A stretch of 9,755 nt of DNA, taken from NCBI GenBank assembly GCA_046263155.1, contig JBHELF010000030.1:1-9755 (forward strand), given 5' to 3'. The translations under genes and the position numbers were made by a program. Below, in pieces: positions 1 to 6,443 of this stretch. Positions within the stretch are counted from its first letter, which is position 1; every line of letters starts with the position of its first letter. The notes under the pieces are model-generated. The model was not told the DNA's origin. It saw only the letters and a list, made by a program, of their open reading frames with translations, and searched no databases. This stretch comes from DATADF01 sp046263155 (GTDB lineage Bacteria; Actinomycetota; CADDZG01; WHSQ01).

Positions 1-511
1 GACGTGGGTCCTCGAACGGGTCTGCCCCGAGTGCGGCTTCGACGTCCGCCATTTCCCGCGCGAGAGCGTTGGGGAGTTGATTCGTAAGAACTGCGCGCTG
101 TGGGGACCGGTGCTCACCCATCCGGATGTCGGTCTCCGGCCCTCCGACGACCGCTGGTCCGCGCTGGAGTACGCCTGTCACGTCCGGGACGTATTTCGCC
201 TTTACGACGCCCGGCTGAAGATGATGCTCGAGGACGACGATCCCACCTATCCGAATTGGGATCAGGACGCCACCGCGGTGGAAAAGCGCTATTCGGAGCA
301 GGATCCGCAACGGGTCGCCCTCGAGCTCACCGAGGCAGGGCAGCGCTTGGCGGACGCTTTTGATCGTGTGAACGGGGCGCAGTGGAAGCGAACCGGCAGT
401 CGTAGCGACGGTGCTCGTTTCACGGTGGAATCGTTCGCTCGCTATCTGATCCACGACCCGATGCACCATCTTCACGATGTCGAGCAAGGATTCGCGCGCC
501 TAACCGAATGA
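1..511 (+). CDS. DinB-family protein, 5' end cut by window edge
   Basis: The reading frame is open from position 2 to the TGA at 509-511, giving 169 visible residues. The true start lies upstream of the window, probably only a dozen or so codons away judging from relatives. A TTG at 77 could start translation, but it would discard the well-formed segment W-V-L-E-R-x-C-P-E-C-G-F-D encoded at 5-43, so I read the gene as partial. The fold is expected to be a DinB/YfiT four-helix bundle. Candidate metal-binding histidines are in A-C-H-V-R-D (about 178-195) and D-P-M-H-H-L-H-D near the C-terminus (about 458-481). DinB relatives include thiol-dependent transferases and uncharacterised metalloenzymes, so the exact reaction is unknown. 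The CxxC pair near the N-terminus could bind a metal or be redox active. No signal peptide is seen in the visible part. The stop overlaps the start of the FAD dehydrogenase by four bases, implying one transcript. Confidence 0.85.
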   Translation, partial: TWVLERVCPECGFDVRHFPRESVGELIRKNCALWGPVLTHPDVGLRPSDDRWSALEYACHVRDVFRLYDARLKMMLEDDDPTYPNWDQDATAVEKRYSEQDPQRVALELTEAGQRLADAFDRVNGAQWKRTGSRSDGARFTVESFARYLIHDPMHHLHDVEQGFARLTE

Positions 512-2166
512 CTAACGATGCGGACGTAATCGTTGTCGGCGCGGGACTTGCAGGCCTCGCCGCGACCGCCGAGCTCGCCGATGCCGGTCGCCGGATCATC
601 CTTCTCGATCAGGAGCCCGAGGCGTCTTTTGGGGGGCAGGCCTATTGGTCATTGGGCGGGCTCTTTTTCGTCAATTCTCCGGAGCAGCGCCGGATGGGCA
701 TTCGTGATTCCTATGAGCTCGCTCTGCAGGACTGGATGGGAACCGCCGCCTTCGATCGGGAAGCGGATCACTGGCCGCGGCGCTGGGCCGAGGCGTATGT
801 GGCCTTTGCAGCCGAGGAGAAGAGGGCGTGGCTCTATGAGCAGGGGCTTCGTTTCTTCCCGATAGTCGGCTGGCCGGAGCGCGGCGGTTACGGAGCGATC
901 GGTCATGGGAACTCCGTGCCGCGTTTTCACATCACTTGGGGAACCGGACCGGGAGTCGTCGCGCCCTTTGAGAGACGCGTGCGCGAGGCGGGCGAGCGCG
1001 GCCTGGTGACGTTGCGATTCCGGCATCGTGTCGATGAGCTCGTTACGGAGGGCGGATCAGTCGTCGGGGTCAGGGGACAAATGCTCGAGCCGAGCAGCGT
1101 GTCCCGCGGGGAAGGTAGCTCCCGCGTCGGGGTGGGCGAGTTCGAGCTTGGAGCCCAAGCCATCATCGTCAGCTCCGGCGGGATCGGCGCGAATCACGAC
1201 CTCGTACGGGCCAACTGGCCCGAGCGGCTCGGCGACCCGCCGAAGCACATGCTCACTGGAGTGCCGGAGCACGTCGACGGGCGAATGCTTGCGATCACCG
1301 AGGCCGCGGGGGCGCGCTTGATCAACCGCGATCGCATGTGGCACTACACCGAGGGCATTCAAAACTGGAATCCGATCTGGAAGAACCACGGCATTCGGAT
1401 CCTCCCCGGGCCCTCATCGATGTGGTTCGACGCGCTGGGAAATCGGCTGCCGGTCCCGCTCTTCCCCGGATTCGACACGCTCGGCACCCTTCAACACATC
1501 ATGCACACGGGCTACGACTACTCCTGGTTTGTGTTGACACAGCAAGTCCTCAAACGCGAGTTCGCTCTGTCGGGGTCGGAGCAGAATCCCGATCTCACAA
1601 AACGTGATCTGCGTCAACTTGCGCGCCGGGCTTTCTCAAAGGAGGGAACCGGTCCCGTCGAGGCTTTCAAAAAGCACGGCGTCGACTTCATCGTTGAAGA
1701 CAACCTGCGCGATCTGGTGCGTCGGATGAACGAGCTCGCCGGAGAAGCGTTGATCGACTTCGCTCGCCTCGAGCAGGAGATCGTGGCGCGCGATCGCGAG
1801 ATCGATAACGCCTTCACAAAGGATCTCCAGATCGTCGCCTTGAGAGGTGCGCGTCAGTACCGGGGAGATCGGCTGGTGCGCGTAGCAAAGCCGCACAAGA
1901 TCCTCGATCCCGATGCGCGTCCCCTAATAGCGGTTCGTCTCCATATCCTGACGCGCAAGACGCTCGGAGGGCTCGAGACCGACCTCTCGGCGCGCGTTCT
2001 CCGTCCCGACGGCGAGCCTCTGCCGGGCCTATACGCCGCGGGAGAGGTTGCCGGTTTCGGTGGCGGGGGCATGCACGGCTATCGCGCCCTCGAGGGATCG
2101 TTCCTGGGGGGCTGTCTGTTCTCCGGCCGCACCGCCGGTCGCGCGGCCGCCTCAGCCGTCGGCTGA
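508..2166 (+). CDS. FAD-binding dehydrogenase (KstD/fumarate-reductase-like, COG3573-type)
   Basis: This 552-residue flavoprotein has an N-terminal Rossmann dinucleotide site, V-I-V-V-G-A-G-L-A-G-L (residues 7-17, GxGxxG at 11-16), followed by the acidic end of strand 2 (L-L-D-Q-E, about 32-36). Near the C-terminus the segment L-Y-A-A-G-E-V-A-G-F-G-G-G-G-M-H-G closes the FAD pocket, as in the fumarate reductase/3-ketosteroid dehydrogenase superfamily. The middle part (Y-W-S-L-G-G-L-F-F-V and W-G-T-G-P-G-V-V) matches my memory of the actinobacterial and proteobacterial 'FAD-binding dehydrogenase' group that includes mycobacterial Rv0785. Members are assumed to catalyse alkene/alkane-type dehydrogenations, but the substrate is generally unknown. 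There is no signal peptide, so it should be cytoplasmic. The ATG is embedded in the stop of the DinB gene (ATGA), and an AAGGA lies rather far upstream (485-489), so translational coupling is likely. It ends one base from the convergent cupredoxin gene. Confidence 0.92.
   Translation: MTNDADVIVVGAGLAGLAATAELADAGRRIILLDQEPEASFGGQAYWSLGGLFFVNSPEQRRMGIRDSYELALQDWMGTAAFDREADHWPRRWAEAYVAFAAEEKRAWLYEQGLRFFPIVGWPERGGYGAIGHGNSVPRFHITWGTGPGVVAPFERRVREAGERGLVTLRFRHRVDELVTEGGSVVGVRGQMLEPSSVSRGEGSSRVGVGEFELGAQAIIVSSGGIGANHDLVRANWPERLGDPPKHMLTGVPEHVDGRMLAITEAAGARLINRDRMWHYTEGIQNWNPIWKNHGIRILPGPSSMWFDALGNRLPVPLFPGFDTLGTLQHIMHTGYDYSWFVLTQQVLKREFALSGSEQNPDLTKRDLRQLARRAFSKEGTGPVEAFKKHGVDFIVEDNLRDLVRRMNELAGEALIDFARLEQEIVARDREIDNAFTKDLQIVALRGARQYRGDRLVRVAKPHKILDPDARPLIAVRLHILTRKTLGGLETDLSARVLRPDGEPLPGLYAAGEVAGFGGGGMHGYRALEGSFLGGCLFSGRTAGRAAASAVG
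2124..2149. terminator. GC-rich inverted repeat at convergent gene ends, possible terminator
   Basis: CGGCCGC at 2124-2130 is perfectly complementary to GCGGCCG at 2143-2149, giving a 7-bp stem with a 12-nt loop. It lies within the last codons of the FAD dehydrogenase and about 20 bases beyond the stop of the convergent cupredoxin gene. It is the only strong stem I found near this junction. There is no T-tract on either strand, so it is not a classical intrinsic terminator, and it may be a coincidence of Ala/Gly/Arg codons in GC-rich DNA. Confidence 0.25.
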
Positions 2167-2167
2167 C

Positions 2168-2596
2168 TTACTGAACAACCAGCTTGCCCTTCATGCCGTG
2201 GTGGAGAGTGCAGAAGAAGGAATAGGTCTTTCCGGATTCGAGGTTCTTCAGCCCTTGAACCTCTGTCGATTCGGTTAATCCGATCAGCTTGCTCCAGAAG
2301 ATCGGACACGGTTCGGCTTTGTGGTGGTGATGACCTTTAGCACACCACGGCATCTTCTTTGCTCCGCCGAAGCCGTCGACCTCGACGTCCTGCACGAAGT
2401 CGTGTCTCTCTAGATCGAAACTCGAAAAGGTCAGCGAATCGCCTTTGGAGATCGCGATAACGGGCGTCAGGTAGCCGTAGAACTTCGCCTGAGGCCCGAC
2501 GAAGGCCCGCGGTGGCACCGGCTGCTCGGCCGCGGACGTAGTCGGAAAAATTCCGATGGTCAAAAGACAGATACAGGCCGCAATCAATTTCTTCAT
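2168..2596 (-). CDS. Small secreted cupredoxin (plastocyanin-like blue copper protein)
   Basis: The 142-residue product begins with a clear Sec signal peptide (MKK, then a hydrophobic core I-A-A-C-I-C-L-L-T-I-G-I-F, probable cleavage near S-A-A|E at residue 23). The mature part has the type-1 copper pattern: His65 in E-R-H-D-F, then Cys129, His132 and Met135 in F-F-C-T-L-H-H-G-M, i.e. Cys-x2-His-x2-Met, followed by a closing K-G-K-L-V-V strand. Family knowledge says such proteins shuttle single electrons outside the membrane. An unusual loop between the first His and the C-terminal ligands carries four consecutive histidines (89-92) bracketed by Cys85 and Cys97. It is the last gene of the operon, and its ATG overlaps the stop of the propeller dehydrogenase gene (ATGA). 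It is the natural candidate electron acceptor for that dehydrogenase or donor to the copper monooxygenase; which one is inference. Confidence 0.9.
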   Translation of the reverse strand: MKKLIAACICLLTIGIFPTTSAAEQPVPPRAFVGPQAKFYGYLTPVIAISKGDSLTFSSFDLERHDFVQDVEVDGFGGAKKMPWCAKGHHHHKAEPCPIFWSKLIGLTESTEVQGLKNLESGKTYSFFCTLHHGMKGKLVVQ

Positions 2597-4107
2597 GTCT
2601 CACCCATGCTGTATCCGAAGATAAAGCCATCGCCGCCGGTGATACCGACTGCGGCGTACACCATGTTGCGCGCGATCGAAACGCCGCCCCAGCTGAGCTT
2701 TAGTCCCGATCCTCCGGAGGACCACAACGGCGAGGCGAAGACCGGCGCACCGGTGGCCGCGTCATATCCCGTCAGAAAACCCCTGAGATCGACGGTATAG
2801 ACCACGCCATTCGCGACGGAGACAGGGTTACCCCAGTGCGCGCCGTCACCGATCGGGCTGATCCAGCGGTGGCCTCCGGAACTATTAAGCGACCACAGGT
2901 ATCCCGGCACCGTGATAGGTCCGAAGATCGCGTCGCCGTTGAATGCCGTCGAACCCACGATGCCGCCCACGGCCGAGGGAGGGCCCACGATGGTTTTCCA
3001 GACGCCCTCCATGCTTGTGCGGTCCGCGACGTGATACACGCCCGATTTCTGGCCGGCACCGACGACCTTCTTGCCATCGACCTCGAAGAGGTTCGGCGAC
3101 GCGCCGAAGTCCATGTCGAGGTCCTGACAGGCGCCGATTCCTTGTGGGTAATACGGAGGCGGGTTGCCCGGGATGTCGTAGCAAGGCAGATCTCCGATCG
3201 CCGGGAAGTACTCATCCACCGTGCCCTTGTACGCCGCAATGATGCGGCCGAACCTTGGACTGGCCCGATCAAAGTCGATCTTCAGGATCGCGTTCGTGTG
3301 CTTGTGTTCCGCCTGCGGGCGGAAGGGATTGCCGGAGACGAGGTACCCGGTCTTTGTTGCGGTGTCTACCGCTGCGCTGGACCATACGGCCGCGCCGGCG
3401 TAGTCGTCCTTCGGCTTGTTCACGTTCTTGTCTGGAGGCCGGATCGTCCATTCCTTGTGCAGGACTTCTCCGGTGGCCATCTCGATCAGCGAGTAGTTGC
3501 CTTGGAAGCTGTGGCGATCGGCTTCGTCCCCGAGCTCGGCGGCCCCACCCGAAACCCCGAGGACCACGAAACCGTCGTACACAACAGGGCTTGAGTAGAT
3601 GTCCGAGCCCGGTTGGGTATCGAGCGTGGTCCGCCAGAGCTCATGCCCTGTCTGTTGATCCAGGGCTACGGCGTAGGGACGGGCTATGCGGGACACCGAC
3701 GCAAAAACTCGCCCCCCGATGATCGCAAGACTGGAGTTGATGCCGCCACGCTTGTCGACGCGCGTCTTCCACACCAGTTCGCCCGTATCGGCGTTCATAG
3801 CGAAGACCCAGGCGTCGTTCGACCCCATATAGACGCAACCGTCCGCGATCACCGGCGTTCCGGTGAAATCGCCGGAGCCCCCGGCCTCCTCCGCCGAGAA
3901 GTACCAGGCCGGTTGGAGCTGCGCAGCCTCCGGTAAACCGATCTTCTTCTCCGCCGGCTGAGTCCGGCTGTTTGAATAGTCGTGGCCGTACCAGCGCCAC
4001 TCGCCGCCCGGATGATCGGGTCGCGCGCACGACGCCTTGGGCGCGGTGAGCGCCGGAGCCGAGGTAAGGCCGAACGCGATCAAACAAAGGACCAGTCCGC
4101 GTCTCAC
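2593..4107 (-). CDS. Secreted PQQ-dehydrogenase-like beta-propeller (polyvinyl-alcohol-dehydrogenase-like)
   Basis: I start this gene at the GTG at 4105-4107, which overlaps the previous stop (GTGA) and puts a good signal peptide at the very N-terminus (MRRGLVLC, L-I-A-F-G-L-T-S-A-P-A-L, cleavage near residues 20-27). The ATG at 4158 would add 17 Gly/Asp/Arg-rich residues in front and spoil it. The 504-residue product shows repeated propeller blades such as G-C-V-Y-M-G-S-N-D-A-W-V-F-A (90-103), G-R-V-F-A-S-V (132-138) and G-V-V-Y-T-V-D (434-440), each followed by A-x-T-G-x-x-x-W/F turns. W-Y-G-H-D near residue 40, D-M-D-F-G-A-S-P (331-338) and G-A-G-Q-K-S-G-V-Y (350-358) resemble quinoprotein alcohol dehydrogenases of the polyvinyl-alcohol-dehydrogenase type. 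No CxxCH is present, so there is no haem c domain. PQQ binding and alcohol oxidation are inferred from family; a non-catalytic propeller is the alternative. Confidence 0.85.
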   Translation of the reverse strand: MRRGLVLCLIAFGLTSAPALTAPKASCARPDHPGGEWRWYGHDYSNSRTQPAEKKIGLPEAAQLQPAWYFSAEEAGGSGDFTGTPVIADGCVYMGSNDAWVFAMNADTGELVWKTRVDKRGGINSSLAIIGGRVFASVSRIARPYAVALDQQTGHELWRTTLDTQPGSDIYSSPVVYDGFVVLGVSGGAAELGDEADRHSFQGNYSLIEMATGEVLHKEWTIRPPDKNVNKPKDDYAGAAVWSSAAVDTATKTGYLVSGNPFRPQAEHKHTNAILKIDFDRASPRFGRIIAAYKGTVDEYFPAIGDLPCYDIPGNPPPYYPQGIGACQDLDMDFGASPNLFEVDGKKVVGAGQKSGVYHVADRTSMEGVWKTIVGPPSAVGGIVGSTAFNGDAIFGPITVPGYLWSLNSSGGHRWISPIGDGAHWGNPVSVANGVVYTVDLRGFLTGYDAATGAPVFASPLWSSGGSGLKLSWGGVSIARNMVYAAVGITGGDGFIFGYSMGET

Positions 4108-4649
4108 TTCACCGTCACCGCCTCGAAGGTCGCGTGGGCATGGCCCACCTGGGGACACGCATCACCGAGCTGAAGCCCGAACTCGATCTCAACTTCCTCA
4201 CCGACGCGAACCTGGCGTGGCAGTCGCAGTTTCAATCGGCCCGACCCATTGTGAGGACCCTGCAGTTTTGCGACCCCGATCCAGTCCTTGGATTGTTTCC
4301 GTACGCCGAGCGTCATCCAGGCGTACGGGTCGAGGCGCGCCTCGAAGTTGACCGAGACCTCCCGTAAAGGAGCCACGGCCTTGTGCTCGATGCGAAACAT
4401 CGCCCACCCCGCGCTGGGCTCTGGCGCGCATCCGACGACCGGCGAAAAGCCCGGAAAGAGCCGATAGATGCTCATCTCCCCCGAATTGGGGTCGGCGCTG
4501 ATGTAGTTCCATTCGTCACCCCCGCTCGGGCCTTCCTTATAGGGAGGTTCGTAGACCTTCTCCTTGGCGGTGACCTCTACGGCACTGCCGAGGACCAGGC
4601 TTGCGCCCAGGAGAAAGAGCGACACCGCGCGTACCGAGATTCCTCTCAT
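4104..4649 (-). CDS. Secreted protein of unknown function
   Basis: I do not recognise this family. The chosen start is the ATG at 4647-4649, which overlaps the upstream stop (ATGA) and begins a textbook signal peptide (MRGISVRA, core V-S-L-F-L-L-G-A-S-L-V-L, cleavage near V-T-A|K at residue 28). The frame stays open upstream to an ATG at 4796, but that extension is Arg/Ala-rich and lies wholly inside the amidohydrolase gene. The 181-residue product would leave a mature protein of about 150 residues, rich in alternating hydrophobic/polar stretches (for example V-S-V-N-F-E-A-R and V-E-I-E-F-G-L-Q-L), suggesting a beta-sandwich. Two cysteines (74 and 165) could form a disulfide. A C-terminal G-H-A-H-A (169-173) gives a His-x-His pair that might bind metal. 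Its place between two enzymes with four-base overlaps on both sides suggests it is an integral part of the pathway, perhaps a chaperone, partner subunit or substrate-binding protein. Confidence 0.8.
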   Translation of the reverse strand: MRGISVRAVSLFLLGASLVLGSAVEVTAKEKVYEPPYKEGPSGGDEWNYISADPNSGEMSIYRLFPGFSPVVGCAPEPSAGWAMFRIEHKAVAPLREVSVNFEARLDPYAWMTLGVRKQSKDWIGVAKLQGPHNGSGRLKLRLPRQVRVGEEVEIEFGLQLGDACPQVGHAHATFEAVTVK

Positions 4650-6436
4650 GGCGACCAAGGCTGCGACCAGAGGTCGCGCAGCACACCGCGGCGCGTGCGA
4701 CGCCCGTAGACGGAATTGGAGGCGAGAGGAGCGCGCAGCAGAGCGCCGCGACCCTCCAGGTATCCCTTGTCGCGCATCTCCTGGACCGCATCGCACTTGA
4801 TCTCGGCCACCTTCTGCTCCGCGTCGATTCGATAGGGCACCGCAGCGTTGCGCCCAAAGATGCGGTTTCTGATCGAGCGCTCGGGATGGGGCCGGCCATC
4901 GGTGGGCCAGTCGCGGACTGCGGAATGAGGAGCGGCGTAGCTGCCGGCCGAGTGAACATTGCGGCGCGGGTCCCAGGCATCTCCCTCGAGGCCGTGGGGC
5001 AGGTTGTAGAGCTCCTTTGCTTTGTTCGAGAACTCAAACGACCTGAAGGCGACGATCTCGGATTGTGGCGAGCCGTACCAGAGGCTGTCCGTACCCCAGC
5101 AAACGCGCAGGGCTCCGACGTGCTTGATCATCTTGCCGAGATAGTGAGAGGCATCGTTCGTATCGCCCATGACGCTCCGCCACACCGATCCGGTCTCCGC
5201 GTAGACGTTGGGCGAATTCCCGTGTTTGAGCCCCGGAGGAATATGGCTCTCGGCATCCATCCCGTTTTCGCGCAGGCTCTTCACGAATGTATCGACGCCG
5301 CGATCCGCGGAGTTCACACGGTTGTCGCCGGGATACGGCTGCTGTGGCTCGCCGTCATAGCCGGAGTGGTAGACGATGAAGTTAATCTCCGGGAAAGCAG
5401 CAGCGGCGGGTCCGATGTCACGAGGAGAGGCCGCGCGTTGATCAAATGCGGGCAACGCAAATCCTTTATGGACCGCAATGTTCTTGGGCATGTTGTATTC
5501 GTTGCCGACCTTGACGACCTGTTCGCAGAAGGCCTGCCCGATCGCGTCGTCGAGGAACCAGCCACTCGAGTAAGGAACGTCCCCCCAAGCGGTGTAGATC
5601 TTCCAGCCGCGGATGCGATCACCGTGAAGCTCGACGTTGTTTCTCATGGAGTCGAACTCTTCTTGCATGAAGAGCGGCTCGAACACTCGGCTCGACATCG
5701 TTCCGAGCGATCCCCGGTTCGGCATCACGAAGGCGTGCATGACCGAACGGCGGGCGCCGTCGGCGAGCTCCTTCACAGTGTCGATCGTGAGTGCTGCCTC
5801 CCGCACCGGCAGGGGCTGGTTTTCGGGGGAGGCGGGCACTGCCGATAGCACGGTGAAGTTCGTCGAGGAATCGAGGAACAACTCCTTCAGATAATGGAAG
5901 CGTCCGAGGTTCTCGATGGGATCGACCTCGCGGCCCCCGCGGAAGGGTGTGTCCGTGGGCCAGTAGGGATCGTCGCCCCCGGCGATTCCGCCCGCTTGCG
6001 GCCAGATCGCGGCGAAGAAGGCTTCGATCGCAGGGTTCGTGACGCGCCATGTCCCATTGGGATCAACGTGGTGACTTTGGACGTCGAAGATGAATTCGCC
6101 CGGCGCGTTGTTGAGCTGGGCATTCGGGTACTCGAGGTCGCAGGCGCCGCTTGTCAACGTGTTGTGCCCGAAAGCGTTGTATCCGCCCCACTTCGTCCCC
6201 GTGATCTGGTTGATAGCCCACAGTCCGACGCTGAAGGCGGCGGCGGTTCTGACGAAGTCCCTCCGGCTCATCCTCAACCGCCGCCGTTGCCTCTCGGTGT
6301 CCGCGTCGGCCAGCGCCATAATCGCGAGCTGTCTCGGTGAGGGATCGGCCGGCAGGAACTCGCCGTTCGAGCAGGGCAGGACGTCGACGGGAAGACCCTC
6401 CCAGGGATCCCCGTAGTTGGCCTTCCAGCGGATCAT
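4646..6436 (-). CDS. Tat-exported amidohydrolase-2 family enzyme (ACMSD-like TIM barrel)
   Basis: The 596-residue product carries a twin-arginine signal, S-R-R-D-F-V-R (57-63), followed by a modest hydrophobic stretch (T-A-A-A-F-S-V-G-L-W-A). Barrel motifs follow: F-D-V-Q-S-H-H-V-D (117-125) at the first strand, W-K-I-Y (278-281), I-A-V-H-K-G (320-325), V-Y-H-S-G (355-359) and W-G-T-D-S-L-W (447-453). These fit the amidohydrolase-2 group of metal-dependent hydrolases and decarboxylases, with His122, His323, His357 and Asp450 as likely metal/catalytic residues. The position usually held by the first His of HxH is Gln120, as in some family branches. The start at 6436 is seven bases after the upstream stop; an ATG at 6271 would begin directly at the Tat motif and cannot be excluded, but would leave a 172-base gap in a tightly packed operon. 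Substrate unknown. Tat export implies folding and metal loading in the cytoplasm before export. Confidence 0.87.
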   Translation of the reverse strand: MIRWKANYGDPWEGLPVDVLPCSNGEFLPADPSPRQLAIMALADADTERQRRRLRMSRRDFVRTAAAFSVGLWAINQITGTKWGGYNAFGHNTLTSGACDLEYPNAQLNNAPGEFIFDVQSHHVDPNGTWRVTNPAIEAFFAAIWPQAGGIAGGDDPYWPTDTPFRGGREVDPIENLGRFHYLKELFLDSSTNFTVLSAVPASPENQPLPVREAALTIDTVKELADGARRSVMHAFVMPNRGSLGTMSSRVFEPLFMQEEFDSMRNNVELHGDRIRGWKIYTAWGDVPYSSGWFLDDAIGQAFCEQVVKVGNEYNMPKNIAVHKGFALPAFDQRAASPRDIGPAAAAFPEINFIVYHSGYDGEPQQPYPGDNRVNSADRGVDTFVKSLRENGMDAESHIPPGLKHGNSPNVYAETGSVWRSVMGDTNDASHYLGKMIKHVGALRVCWGTDSLWYGSPQSEIVAFRSFEFSNKAKELYNLPHGLEGDAWDPRRNVHSAGSYAAPHSAVRDWPTDGRPHPERSIRNRIFGRNAAVPYRIDAEQKVAEIKCDAVQEMRDKGYLEGRGALLRAPLASNSVYGRRTRRGVLRDLWSQPWSP

Positions 6437-6443
6437 CGCCGGG

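Noticed and set aside
77..79. TTG at 77 as start of the DinB gene
   Set aside because: The frame is open to the window edge and encodes a family-like N-terminal segment with CPECG before this codon, so the gene is truncated by the window rather than starting here.
2318..2332. Run of four histidine codons as a vector-derived His tag
   Set aside because: It lies inside the coding sequence in a loop of the cupredoxin, uses mixed flanking sequence typical of the gene, and is not at a terminus.
2836..3594. Plus-strand open frame (252 codons) opposite the propeller gene
   Set aside because: It mirrors the codon pattern of the propeller gene on the other strand and shows no domain of its own.
4108..4158. 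ATG start at 4158 for the propeller dehydrogenase
   Set aside because: It would put 17 Gly/Asp/Arg-rich residues ahead of the signal peptide. The GTG at 4107 overlaps the preceding stop as GTGA and begins the signal peptide.
4650..4796. Upstream extension of the unknown secreted protein to an ATG at 4796
   Set aside because: The added residues are Arg/Ala-rich, overlap the amidohydrolase 3' end entirely, and would bury the signal peptide; the ATGA-coupled start at 4649 is far better.
4601..5848. Long plus-strand open frame (415 codons) opposite the amidohydrolase
   Set aside because: It is antisense to a gene with clear family motifs, has low-complexity Arg/Val/Gly-rich content, no recognisable domain, and arises easily in GC-rich DNA.
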